Positions 15,637-23,364 of a stretch of 29,559 nt of DNA are shown here, in pieces. The notes under the pieces are model-generated. The model made no database searches. It had not been told where the DNA came from and saw only the letters and a program-made list of their open reading frames with translations. Source of the stretch: JAWLFY01 sp964462125 (GTDB lineage Bacteria; Planctomycetota; Planctomycetia; Pirellulales; Pirellulaceae); the NCBI GenBank assembly GCA_964462125.1, contig CAYWXT010000040.1, positions 1 through 29,559 of the forward strand. The letters run 5' to 3'. Each line of letters starts with the position of its first letter. Position 1 is the stretch's first letter. A program made the translations under genes and the position numbers.

Positions 15637-16809
15637 TCACTCCTCCTCCGCCAGCGGCAGCCGCATCAACCGGTGGTTTCCGGTATCGACAACGTACAGC
15701 CAATCCCCCTGCACCCGCACACCGTGAGGGTTCTTCAGCCGGATCCGAGGGTCCCCCATCCCACGCCCCAACAGCGTCGTCACGGTCCCACCTCGCGGAT
15801 CGTACCGCCGAATCGCGCCGTTCTGATCGTCGGCGATGTAAACGTTCCCTGCCTCGTCGGTGCACAGGTGCTTGGGTGATCCCAATTGGGCCTGCAGCGC
15901 CGGTCCGTCGTTCCAACCCCGAACCCCCGTCCCGGCGACGGTCTCGATCGACCCGTTGGGACGGACGACACGCAGGGCGTGGCCCCCGCGTTCCAGGACG
16001 TAAAGATTGCCAGCCGGATCCGAGGCTGCGGCACGGGGGTCGACCAATGGACTTTCCGTCGCCACCGCGCCATCGACCGGCACTCCCCGCTGCCCGTTGC
16101 CCGCCGCCGTGCGGACGATACCGGCGTTCAGATCCACGTCTCGGATGCGGCGATTTTTCAGATCCGTGATGTGCAACGTGTCCCCGTCATGCGACAACTC
16201 AATGCACATCACGAAGTTGAACTCCGCCTGCCGCGCCGGACCGCCGTCGCCCGAAAACCCCTCCTGCCCGGTCCCGATGATGGTCTCGATCTGGCCGCTT
16301 TCCAGTTCGATCTTGCGGACACAATGGTTCCAGCTGTCGGCAATCAACAGATCCTGCCCCCGCACGACGCAGTTGTGCATGCCGTCGAAGGTCGCTTCCA
16401 ATGCCGGTCCACCGTCACCCGCGTAGCCGGCGGACCCATCGCCCGCGACCGGTCGCAATTCCCCCGCTGGGTCCAGCCGATGGACACGACCGCCACGGAG
16501 TTCGACAACGTACAAGTTGCCGTCGCCATCGAAGTCGACGCCAAATGGACTGCGAAGCGGTCCCGATTCGGGCTCCCACTCACCCCCTTCGTCCGCCATC
16601 AAGTCACCGACCAAAAACTCGACTGCCCCCGCGCCGTTCTTTTCGCTCTGCTGGGCATGACCCTTGCACGCAGCGATGCCGAACCACATTCCACTGACAG
16701 CCGCCAAGGCAACCCGCCGCGTCACCGTCGCACTGGCTGCTAGCCTGTAGCCGTACTGCCCAGAACCCCCTCGTACCCTTCCCCGACCGCACCTGCCTGA
16801 TCGTTTCAT
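15637..16809 (-). CDS. Exported NHL-repeat beta-propeller protein
   Basis: The protein carries five to six NHL-type repeats forming a six-bladed propeller: LRSPFGVDFDGDGNLYVVELRGGRVHRLD, LLIADSWNHCVRKIEL, LHITDLKNRRIRDVDL, LYVLERGGHALRVV, VYIADDQNGAIRRYD and LYVVDTGNHRLMRL. Loop segments such as TIIGTGQEGFSGDGGPA recur between blades. The ATG at 16809 (390 residues) has GAGG 6 nt upstream on the minus strand. An internal GTG at 16725 would give 362 residues starting TRRVALAAVSGMWFGIAAC, a compact lipoprotein-type signal with an IAAC lipobox; the extra 28 residues before it are Arg/Gly-rich and overlap a possible decayed palindromic element. Either start predicts export. The role is unknown; such propellers usually mediate binding. 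It precedes the Gfo/Idh gene. Confidence 0.85.
   Translation of the reverse strand: MKRSGRCGRGRVRGGSGQYGYRLAASATVTRRVALAAVSGMWFGIAACKGHAQQSEKNGAGAVEFLVGDLMADEGGEWEPESGPLRSPFGVDFDGDGNLYVVELRGGRVHRLDPAGELRPVAGDGSAGYAGDGGPALEATFDGMHNCVVRGQDLLIADSWNHCVRKIELESGQIETIIGTGQEGFSGDGGPARQAEFNFVMCIELSHDGDTLHITDLKNRRIRDVDLNAGIVRTAAGNGQRGVPVDGAVATESPLVDPRAAASDPAGNLYVLERGGHALRVVRPNGSIETVAGTGVRGWNDGPALQAQLGSPKHLCTDEAGNVYIADDQNGAIRRYDPRGGTVTTLLGRGMGDPRIRLKNPHGVRVQGDWLYVVDTGNHRLMRLPLAEEE
16735..16756. repeat. Possible decayed palindromic element
   Basis: The stretch 16735-16756 contains GGCTGCTAGCCTGTAG, close to the GGCTGCCAGCCTGTGC core of the element at 23290-23355. It falls inside the N-terminal extension of the NHL gene if the 16809 start is used, which argues mildly for the 16725 start. 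The match is short and imperfect. Confidence 0.3.
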
Positions 16810-16837
16810 CTCGAACCTCGGAAATCGTGAAAGTATC

Positions 16838-17290
16838 ATGGATTGGACTCTGGAGGAGAATCACGCCGCGGTCATCACCGCCCTTGGAATCGTCTCGGCG
16901 ATTACCTTCGTGGGATCGCTGATTCTAATCCCGATCCTGATCACGAGGATGCCGACCGACTATTTCCGTGATCCAGAGAACAAACCGGAGTCTCCCTGGG
17001 CGGCCCGTCATCCAGTGCTGCGATGGATGCTGCTGATTGCAAAAAATGTGCTCGGCGCGGTGCTGCTCGCCGGCGGCATCGTGATGCTGGTGCTGCCCGG
17101 CCAAGGTCTGTTGACGATGATCATGGGGCTCGTCCTGATGAATTATCCTGGCAAGCGGCGAATCGAGCGTTATCTCGTCACTCGCCGCGCCATCCTCCGC
17201 ACCATCAACTGGATCCGCAAGCGGAGTCACCGTCCGCCACTGGAATTCGATTCCCCCGATCCGGACCGTGAGCCGACAACCGGCGGATGA
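16838..17290 (+). CDS. PGPGW-like transmembrane protein
   Basis: The 150-residue protein has an N-terminal membrane segment (AVITALGIVSAITFVGSLILIPILI), a short loop with a Pro-rich turn, and a helical pair (LLIAKNVLGAVLLAGGIVMLVLPGQGLLTMIMGLVLMNYPGKRRIE) around a central PGQG turn. The latter resembles the PGPGW putative transmembrane family, in which a proline-glycine turn connects two helices. The C-terminal tail is basic, then acidic (SPDPDREPTTGG). Function is unknown for the family. Its ATG lies 28 nt from the ATG of the divergent NHL gene. Its TGA stop overlaps the ATG of the sulfatase (ATGA at 17287-17290), implying coupled translation. Confidence 0.82.
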   Translation: MDWTLEENHAAVITALGIVSAITFVGSLILIPILITRMPTDYFRDPENKPESPWAARHPVLRWMLLIAKNVLGAVLLAGGIVMLVLPGQGLLTMIMGLVLMNYPGKRRIERYLVTRRAILRTINWIRKRSHRPPLEFDSPDPDREPTTGG

Positions 17291-18855
17291 CTACCGATCT
17301 CTCGCTTTCCGACCCGAGACTCCCCATGCCACGACAAGCCCCGGTCCCGCTGATTCCCTTCCCGCTGATCTCGTTCCTACGGGTCACCATCCTGGCCCTG
17401 TCCCTTGTATGCTGCCGTCCACTCGCGACCGCCGACGACAGGCCTGATGCTGACAGTCGCGACGCTGACCGCCCCAACGTGCTCTTCATCTCAGTCGATG
17501 ATCTGGCCGGCCGGCTGGGCGGTTTCGGCGACGTCCTCGCCAAGACCCCCCACGTCGAACGGCTCGCCGCCAGCGGCGTCCGCTTCGAACGGGCCTACAA
17601 CCAACTGCCGCTCTGCAATCCCACGCGAGCTTCCTTGATGACGGGACTGCGGCCCGATCGGATCGGCGTCTACGACCTGGATCGGCACTTTCGTGACGAA
17701 GTTCCTGACGTGGTGACGCTGCCGCAAGCATTCCGACGCGCCGGCTACATCGCCGCCCGGGTCGGCAAGATCTATCACTACAACGTCCCCGCTTCGATCG
17801 GCACCGACGGGTTCGATGATCCGCCGTCATGGAACAAAACCGTCAACCCCAAAGGCCGCGACAAGGCCGATGAAGCGTTGATCGTGAACGCCGAACCGCA
17901 CCGGCCGATCAGCGCCGCGCTGAGCTGGCTCGCCGCGGAAGGAACCGACGAAGAACAGACCGATGGGATGATCACCACCGAGGCGATCCGCTTGATGGAG
18001 GAACACCGCGACGAACCCTTCTTCCTGGGCGTCGGTTTCTTTCGACCCCACACCCCGTACGTCGCCCCGAAGAAATATTTTGACATGTACCCGCTCGACG
18101 AACTGCGGTTGCCCTACGCCCCTGAAGGCGACCGCGATGACATCCCCACCGCCGCCTTTGCGCACAACAACCCGGTCCCGCATTACGGGCTCGATGCGGC
18201 GACGTTGCTCAAGGCGACTCAGGCCTATTACGCATGCGTCTCGTTCATCGATGCCCAGGTCGGGCGGCTGCTCGATGCCCTCGAACGCCTGGAACTCGCC
18301 GACAATACGATCGTGGTTTTCTGGAGCGACCACGGCTACCACCTTGGTGAACACCACGGAATCTGGCAAAAACGGACCCTGTTCGAAGAATCAGCGCGAA
18401 CTCCCCTGATCATCCGCGATCCGCGGATGGGCGAACGAGGCCCTTCACCCCGCGTCGTCGAATTCGTCGACATCTACCCGACCCTCACGTCGCTGGCCGA
18501 GGTCACCCCACCAGCGGACCTCGATGGTCGCGACCTCACGCCGCTACTCGAAGACCCGATCGCCGACTGGGATGGTCGCGCCGTCACCCAGGTCCTCCGC
18601 CCCGCCGACGACCGGCTGGAGACACTCGTGATGGGATGCAGCATCCGCACTGAGCGTTATCGCTACACGGAATGGGCCGAAGGCGCCTCGGGGGTTGAAC
18701 TCTACGATCATCACACCGACCCGGGTGAATTCCACAACTTGGCGGTCGACCCTGACGAGCGAGCGGAGAAAGTTATCCAGCGTCTTCGCCCACTCCTCCG
18801 TCAACGAGCCTCGGGAAAAATCCCCGATGCGCCGGTCAATCCAGCGAGGTTGTGA
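17287..18855 (+). CDS. Exported sulfatase, iduronate-2-sulfatase-like
   Basis: Sulfatases of this family hydrolyse sulfate esters, often on glycosaminoglycans or algal polysaccharides, using a formylglycine made from Cys or Ser. The motif CNPTRAS at residues 110-116 provides C110 as the residue to be converted. Metal ligands are suggested by SVDD (D71, D72) and FWSDHGYHLGEHHGIWQKRTLFEESARTPLIIRDP near residue 340-375. The block RVGKIYHYNV carries the usual lysine and histidine of the iduronate-sulfatase-like group, and GVELYDHHTDPGEFHNLA is the common C-terminal segment. A hydrophobic stretch at about residues 28-48 (SFLRVTILALSLVCC) is the signal peptide; an alternative ATG at 17326 would make it more N-terminal. 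The start overlaps the previous gene by 4 nt. Activity needs a formylglycine-generating or anaerobic maturase encoded elsewhere. Confidence 0.92.
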   Translation: MTTDLSLSDPRLPMPRQAPVPLIPFPLISFLRVTILALSLVCCRPLATADDRPDADSRDADRPNVLFISVDDLAGRLGGFGDVLAKTPHVERLAASGVRFERAYNQLPLCNPTRASLMTGLRPDRIGVYDLDRHFRDEVPDVVTLPQAFRRAGYIAARVGKIYHYNVPASIGTDGFDDPPSWNKTVNPKGRDKADEALIVNAEPHRPISAALSWLAAEGTDEEQTDGMITTEAIRLMEEHRDEPFFLGVGFFRPHTPYVAPKKYFDMYPLDELRLPYAPEGDRDDIPTAAFAHNNPVPHYGLDAATLLKATQAYYACVSFIDAQVGRLLDALERLELADNTIVVFWSDHGYHLGEHHGIWQKRTLFEESARTPLIIRDPRMGERGPSPRVVEFVDIYPTLTSLAEVTPPADLDGRDLTPLLEDPIADWDGRAVTQVLRPADDRLETLVMGCSIRTERYRYTEWAEGASGVELYDHHTDPGEFHNLAVDPDERAEKVIQRLRPLLRQRASGKIPDAPVNPARL

Positions 18856-18894
18856 GGGGCGTGTGTGGGGGGGCAGAACTTGCGGGGTGCGACA

Positions 18895-18916
18895 ACAGGC
18901 TGGCAGCCTGTGCTAC
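18895..18916. repeat. Palindromic element between convergent genes
   Basis: ACAGGCT (18895-18901), a GGC loop, and AGCCTGT (18905-18911) form a perfect 7-bp hairpin followed by GCTAC (18912-18916). The same stem and GCTAC end occur in the compound element at 23290-23355. It fills the gap between the convergent sulfatase and SNF2 genes and abuts the SNF2 stop codon (18919-18917). It probably belongs to a repeated extragenic palindrome family and could also stop transcription from either side. Confidence 0.8.
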
Positions 18917-21649
18917 TTAGCTGGAACTCTCCAGCAACTTGGCGAGGGTGGATGCAAGCCCGCGGAGGGCGTTGTCATCCGGTAGGGTGACGGTCAGTTT
19001 CGGCCGGCCGTCGTCCTCCCGCTCAACGCATTCGTCAAGTCGACTCATCAACGATTCCACCCGCTGTTCATCCGGAGGGGTCTCGCCCGGACGATCGATC
19101 AACTGGCCAGCGAGCTGCAGCGCCGCCCCGAGCAATTGCCCGGTCGCAGCCGAGACGCCCTCCCGCCGCGCCCGGATCGCCTCGGCTTCCGCTTCCACCC
19201 GCCGCTGCTGGCTCTCGTCAACCGGCGCAGGTAGCGGCGGCAAAACCTTCTCCAGCCGACGCTTCAAGTCTTCGATGCCGCTGACCATGTCAACCTGGCT
19301 GATGTTGCTGTCAAAGTCGAGCGCGGCATCCGCCAGATCCTGCTTCGAAGCCAACGTCTCCAACAGCTTTTCCTCGATCGTTTCGGTCGTCACCAGCTTG
19401 TACACATGCACCGGATTCCGCTGGCCCATCCGATGGGCGCGGGCGATGCGCTGTTCCAAAACCGCCGGGTTCCAAGGCAGGTCGACGTTGATCACGGTGT
19501 TGGCAGCCTGCAGGTTCAACCCCGTCGAACCGGCGTTGGTCATCGTGATCACGCGACAATTCGGGTCTTCCTGGAACCGTGAGACAATCTGGGACCGCTT
19601 CTTCTGAGGTACACTTCCATCAAGCCGAACGTATTCGGCATCAAGCTGATCCAGCCGCCGCTCGATGCGATCCAGCATCCGCTTCCATTCGCTGAAAAGC
19701 ACGATCTTCCGCGACGGGTCGTCAATCAGTCCCTCGAGCAACTCCCCGAGCCGTTCCAGCTTCGTGCTGTACTCGGGCTCTTGGCGGTCAACCAAAAACG
19801 TGCTGTTGGCCGACATCCGGGCCATCAATAGCGACTTCTGCAGCCGCAACAGATCCATCTCAGTGAGATACTTCTTCGCAGCGATCCGGGCACAGATGTG
19901 AATGTGGTGGTTGTGAAGCTCCAGCTGTTCCGCCGTCGGCTCGATGCGAACCACCTCATCGGTTCGGTCGGGAAGCTGCTTGGCCACTTCGCTCCGCGTG
20001 CGGCGGAGCAGGATTGGGCGGAGCGTTTCCCGCAACTGATCGAGCTGGCGGTAGCCGATGATCTTGCCCCGTTCATCGACGACCCGATGCCGATGGAAAA
20101 ACTGGTGCGCCGGCCCGAGTCGATGCTCGTCGACAAACCGCACCACAGTGAACAACTCGCCGAGTTTGTTCTCCAAAGGCGTCCCCGACAACACCAGACG
20201 GAACGGGCTCTGCAGCGACCGCACCACACTACTGGTCTTCGACTCCCAGTTCTTGATCCGCTGGCCCTCGTCCAAAATGATCAGATCCCACGGAGCTGAC
20301 TCCGCTGCGGTGAGATCCCGCAGCAGCTGTTCGTAATTGCAGATCGTGAAGAATGCATCGCCGCGGTATTGCTGCGCTCGTTCCTCGCCGCTCCCCATCA
20401 CCAACTGGGTCGAGCGGCCGCTGAACCGCGCGATTTCGCTCCGCCACTGGCTCTTGAGTGACGCCGGACAGACGACCAGCACCCGCCGAATCTCCGCCAG
20501 CCGCGCGAGCAACTCGGCAACACCGATCCCTTGAATCGTCTTGCCCAGTCCCATGTCATCGGCCAGGATCGCGCGGCCGGCACCGACGGCAAAGGCGATC
20601 CCGTCGAGCTGGTACGGAAGCAACGTCGCCTCCAACAACTCCGTCCGCAGCGGATGGTTGGCGGGGTCGCCGCGGATCTCCTCGCACGCTTCGCGGAGCC
20701 GCGTTTGAACCAAGTGACGCTGGATCCAATCCTCCGCATCGGGATAAACATGCACGTCATGGCCGGCTTGCTCAAGCGCCTGGATCCGCACCATCGCCGC
20801 ACCCGCGTCGGTCAACGTCCGCTCATCCGCACCATCGACGATCTCCAACACTTGCTCGTCTGGACGCGACGGCAGATTGAATCGCAGGCCGACCGGTTGG
20901 TGATAGTCCAGCCGCAGGGAGACATTCTTGCGATAGTAAGGTGCCCGCAGTTTCGCCGCCGAAAACCGCTTCTGGATCTTTCCCTGTGTGTGCAGGATGT
21001 GTTTGCACGTTCCCAGTCCGTTGGTGCGAAAATCGGGACAGCTGCAGTAGGATTGCCCGAGTTCGGTGCCCCGCAGCGCGACGCGGTAGGTCTTGCCGCT
21101 CAGCTCACTCGTCACCAGATAGTCCGACCAGGGGCGATCGGGTTCGGTTGAACGAACCGTCATCTGCTCGTCTTGCGCCCGCTGAACACGATCCGCGATC
21201 GCCCGCGATTGCAGTTCATCCGCGGTCAGGTGCTCCAGCGGCACCGACTCATCCGGCGGGGCGGCCAGCCCAAGCACCGACTTGGCATCGAGCAGATAGT
21301 TCAATGCCGCGGCAACGTGAACACAGCCCGCGTCGCAGGAATCACAATTGGCCAACAACTGTTTGGCTCGCCCCGACTGCAGGGTCACCGTCGCGATCGC
21401 AATCCCCCCGGAAACCTCGGGGTCGTGCAACCGGACACGGTACAAGTCACCGCCGAGAAAAATGTCGCGATCTGACTCGATCTCGAACCGCTGGTCCGCG
21501 GTGCGAAGCAGATCCGCCCCCTGGTCGCCGACCAACTGGCAGACCTGGGAATAGGTCAGCGAGGCCAGGCGCTGGTGAAAGACGTTTCCCTTCGACTTGG
21601 AATCTTTTCGTTTCGCTCCACTCGTTTGGGTCTTGGTCTTCGTTACCAC
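18917..21649 (-). CDS. SNF2-family helicase/ATPase with SWIM zinc finger
   Basis: The 910-residue protein has a lysine-rich N-terminus, a SWIM zinc finger (C202-S-C204 and C215-K-H217), and a complete SNF2-type superfamily 2 motor: motif I DDMGLGKT at 364-371, motif II DEGQ at 460-463, motif III SGTPLENKLGELF, motif IV/V VLFSEW and TNAGSTGLNLQAANTVI, and motif VI QRIARAHRMGQ from about 733. The C-terminal 150 residues are helical and Ala/Arg/Glu-rich. SWIM-SNF2 proteins are widespread in bacteria and act as DNA translocases or in transcription recycling; specific targets are unknown. GTG at 21649 is chosen because AGGAG (21661-21657) precedes it by 7 nt; ATGs at 21685 and 21778 lack such a site. 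Motif II is DEGQ where DEAQ/DEGH variants are usual. Divergent from the XPB-like gene. Confidence 0.93.
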   Translation of the reverse strand: MVTKTKTQTSGAKRKDSKSKGNVFHQRLASLTYSQVCQLVGDQGADLLRTADQRFEIESDRDIFLGGDLYRVRLHDPEVSGGIAIATVTLQSGRAKQLLANCDSCDAGCVHVAAALNYLLDAKSVLGLAAPPDESVPLEHLTADELQSRAIADRVQRAQDEQMTVRSTEPDRPWSDYLVTSELSGKTYRVALRGTELGQSYCSCPDFRTNGLGTCKHILHTQGKIQKRFSAAKLRAPYYRKNVSLRLDYHQPVGLRFNLPSRPDEQVLEIVDGADERTLTDAGAAMVRIQALEQAGHDVHVYPDAEDWIQRHLVQTRLREACEEIRGDPANHPLRTELLEATLLPYQLDGIAFAVGAGRAILADDMGLGKTIQGIGVAELLARLAEIRRVLVVCPASLKSQWRSEIARFSGRSTQLVMGSGEERAQQYRGDAFFTICNYEQLLRDLTAAESAPWDLIILDEGQRIKNWESKTSSVVRSLQSPFRLVLSGTPLENKLGELFTVVRFVDEHRLGPAHQFFHRHRVVDERGKIIGYRQLDQLRETLRPILLRRTRSEVAKQLPDRTDEVVRIEPTAEQLELHNHHIHICARIAAKKYLTEMDLLRLQKSLLMARMSANSTFLVDRQEPEYSTKLERLGELLEGLIDDPSRKIVLFSEWKRMLDRIERRLDQLDAEYVRLDGSVPQKKRSQIVSRFQEDPNCRVITMTNAGSTGLNLQAANTVINVDLPWNPAVLEQRIARAHRMGQRNPVHVYKLVTTETIEEKLLETLASKQDLADAALDFDSNISQVDMVSGIEDLKRRLEKVLPPLPAPVDESQQRRVEAEAEAIRARREGVSAATGQLLGAALQLAGQLIDRPGETPPDEQRVESLMSRLDECVEREDDGRPKLTVTLPDDNALRGLASTLAKLLESSS

Positions 21650-21656
21650 CGGTTCA

Positions 21657-21661
21657 CTCCT
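21657..21661 (-). promoter_or_regulatory. Shine-Dalgarno that fixes the SNF2 GTG start
   Basis: AGGAG on the minus strand lies 7 nt before a GTG at 21649-21647. It is one of the strongest ribosome binding sequences in the window and decides for this start over two upstream ATGs that would add 12 or 43 poorly structured residues. Confidence 0.7.
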
Positions 21662-21857
21662 ACGATATCCCGTGTCCCTGAGCATCAATTCGCAGGCTCG
21701 CCAAAAACGCAGCGTCCGCGATAATCGAGTTATCGTCAGGCAATGATCCACAACAATCAAGTAGCCTCCGCCCACCAAGCAACCCCCGTCTCAGAAGTCG
21801 CAGAGACCTCTTGCCCCGCCCCCCGAACCGACAACACGTCTGCCCCACCGTTTCCTG

Positions 21858-23285
21858 ATGCCAAACCCGCCACCCCCGCCTGCCACGCTTTCCTTCCACG
21901 AAGGGACACTTCGTTTGACCGGCGTGGCAGCGAAAGCGATTGGCCGGATATTTGGTGGGGCCGCGGACAAGATCTGGGTCGAGGACGACCGCGAGAACGC
22001 ATTCCGCACCGACGCGTTTCACTACACTGAGATTCGTGGTCCGCTGCGCGAAAAACTCCACCCGCCGGCGCGCGACGTTGTCTTCAGCGATGATTGTGCC
22101 CCTCCACAGCGCCAAGCCATCACCTTTCCAAAACGCCCCACGCAGCAGCTGCGAGATGACCAACGGCGTGCCGTCCAGGGCTGGCTCGATGCCGGACAGC
22201 GAGGTGTGATCGTGATGCCGACCGGAACTGGAAAAACGGTCGTGGCGATTGAGTTGATTCGGCACTCGGCCTGTTCCACCTTGATCGTGGTGCCGATCCG
22301 CGACCTGATGTACCAGTGGCACGCGCGGCTGCTGGAATCAACTGGGATCGATGCCGGCCTGATCGGCGACGGCGTGCACCGGGTCAGCCCGATCAGCGTT
22401 ACCACCTATGACAGCGCGGCGATCCACATGCCGCGGATCGGGAACCGCTTCGAGTTGATCATTTTTGACGAAGTGCATCATCTGCCGAGCCCGTGGCGCT
22501 CGGATGGTGCCCGGATGTCCGCCGCCCCCTGCAGGCTGGGGCTGACCGCGACCCTGCCCGGGGATCCGGACAAACACCGGCTGATTCAAACGCTGGTTGG
22601 CCCGGTCGTTCATCACGACTCCATCGAACAAGCGCGCGGACAGACGCTTGCCGATTACCGCGTTCGGCGGATCCCGGTTCATCTAACCGATGCCGAGCGG
22701 CGCCGCTATCGAGAACTATCAAACATCGTGCAACATTTCGTCGCTGACCGCCGCGGCGAGGACCCAACGTTTCGCTGGGAGAAAATCTTCACGCTCGCCA
22801 CCCAGGACGCCGAAGCCCGCCGCTGTTTACGAGCGTTTCGACTGAAGAACAAGATCGAAGACCGGGCGGCCGGCAAGCTGCGGGTGTTGGAAGATCTGTT
22901 TCGGTTGCATGCCGGAGAGCCGATCCTGGTCTTTGTCGGCTCCAACATCACGGCCCGCGAGATCTCATTGCGATTCCTCGTGCCATGTTTGCTCAGTCAT
23001 TGCGGCAAACGCGAGCGGGCCGATTTATTGAAAGGTTTAGCCGACGGCACCTATCCAGCCTTGGTTGCCAATCGAGTTCTCGACGAAGGTGTCGACTTGC
23101 CCGAAGTCAAAGTCGCGATCGTCCTCGGCGGCACCGCCAGCGGAAGGCAAGCGATCCAGCGTCTTGGCCGAGTCCTCCGCAAGGGCAGCGGCGGCAGCGC
23201 GATTCTTTACGAAGTCGTCACCGACCAAACCCGAGAAGTCACCCGCAGCCGCACCCGAAGACGAAACAAAGCCTATCGCCCATAG
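21858..23285 (+). CDS. XPB/ERCC3-like superfamily 2 DNA helicase
   Basis: The 475-residue protein has an N-terminal damage-recognition-like domain (LSFHEGTLRLTG, then a basic/acidic region to about residue 85), a Q-motif region (LRDDQRRAVQGW), Walker A MPTGTGKT at 120-127, Walker B DEVHH at 204-208, motif III LTATLPGD, and a second RecA domain with ANRVLDEGVDLPEVKVAIVLGG and motif VI QRLGRVLRK from residue 434. This order and the DEVH box fit the XPB group, whose members unwind or translocate on DNA in repair. The end is rich in Arg (RSRTRRRNKAYRP). The next gene encodes a Bax1-type nuclease, the known partner of archaeal XPB. No ribosome binding sequence is evident at the ATG. A palindromic element starts 5 nt after its stop. 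Confidence 0.92.
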   Translation: MPNPPPPPATLSFHEGTLRLTGVAAKAIGRIFGGAADKIWVEDDRENAFRTDAFHYTEIRGPLREKLHPPARDVVFSDDCAPPQRQAITFPKRPTQQLRDDQRRAVQGWLDAGQRGVIVMPTGTGKTVVAIELIRHSACSTLIVVPIRDLMYQWHARLLESTGIDAGLIGDGVHRVSPISVTTYDSAAIHMPRIGNRFELIIFDEVHHLPSPWRSDGARMSAAPCRLGLTATLPGDPDKHRLIQTLVGPVVHHDSIEQARGQTLADYRVRRIPVHLTDAERRRYRELSNIVQHFVADRRGEDPTFRWEKIFTLATQDAEARRCLRAFRLKNKIEDRAAGKLRVLEDLFRLHAGEPILVFVGSNITAREISLRFLVPCLLSHCGKRERADLLKGLADGTYPALVANRVLDEGVDLPEVKVAIVLGGTASGRQAIQRLGRVLRKGSGGSAILYEVVTDQTREVTRSRTRRRNKAYRP

Positions 23286-23289
23286 CACC

Positions 23290-23355
23290 GTAGCACAGGC
23301 TGCCAGCCTGTCGAAACAACCAGCCTGTCAAAAACAGGCAAGCCGCCTGTGCTAC
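23290..23355. repeat. Compound palindromic element between XPB and Bax1 genes
   Basis: Perfect 11-bp outer arms, GTAGCACAGGC (23290-23300) and GCCTGTGCTAC (23345-23355), enclose two further hairpins: ACAGGCT-GCC-AGCCTGT (23295-23311) and GCCTGT-CAAAA-ACAGGC (23323-23339). The 66-bp element lies wholly between the XPB stop and the Bax1 start and has no stop codon in the Bax1 frame. It can fold either as one long cruciform or as two small hairpins. It shares stem and GCTAC end with the element at 18895-18916. Confidence 0.88.
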
Positions 23356-23364
23356 ATTGCCACC

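Noticed and set aside
14463..16169. 568-residue plus-strand open frame opposite the Gfo/Idh and NHL genes
   Set aside because: It spans two well-supported genes and their gap on the other strand, and contains no family motifs.
23065..23364. N-terminal extension of the DUF790 protein by 100 residues
   Set aside because: It overlaps the XPB gene in another frame and then reads through the palindromic element; the translated residues look repeat-derived, not conserved.
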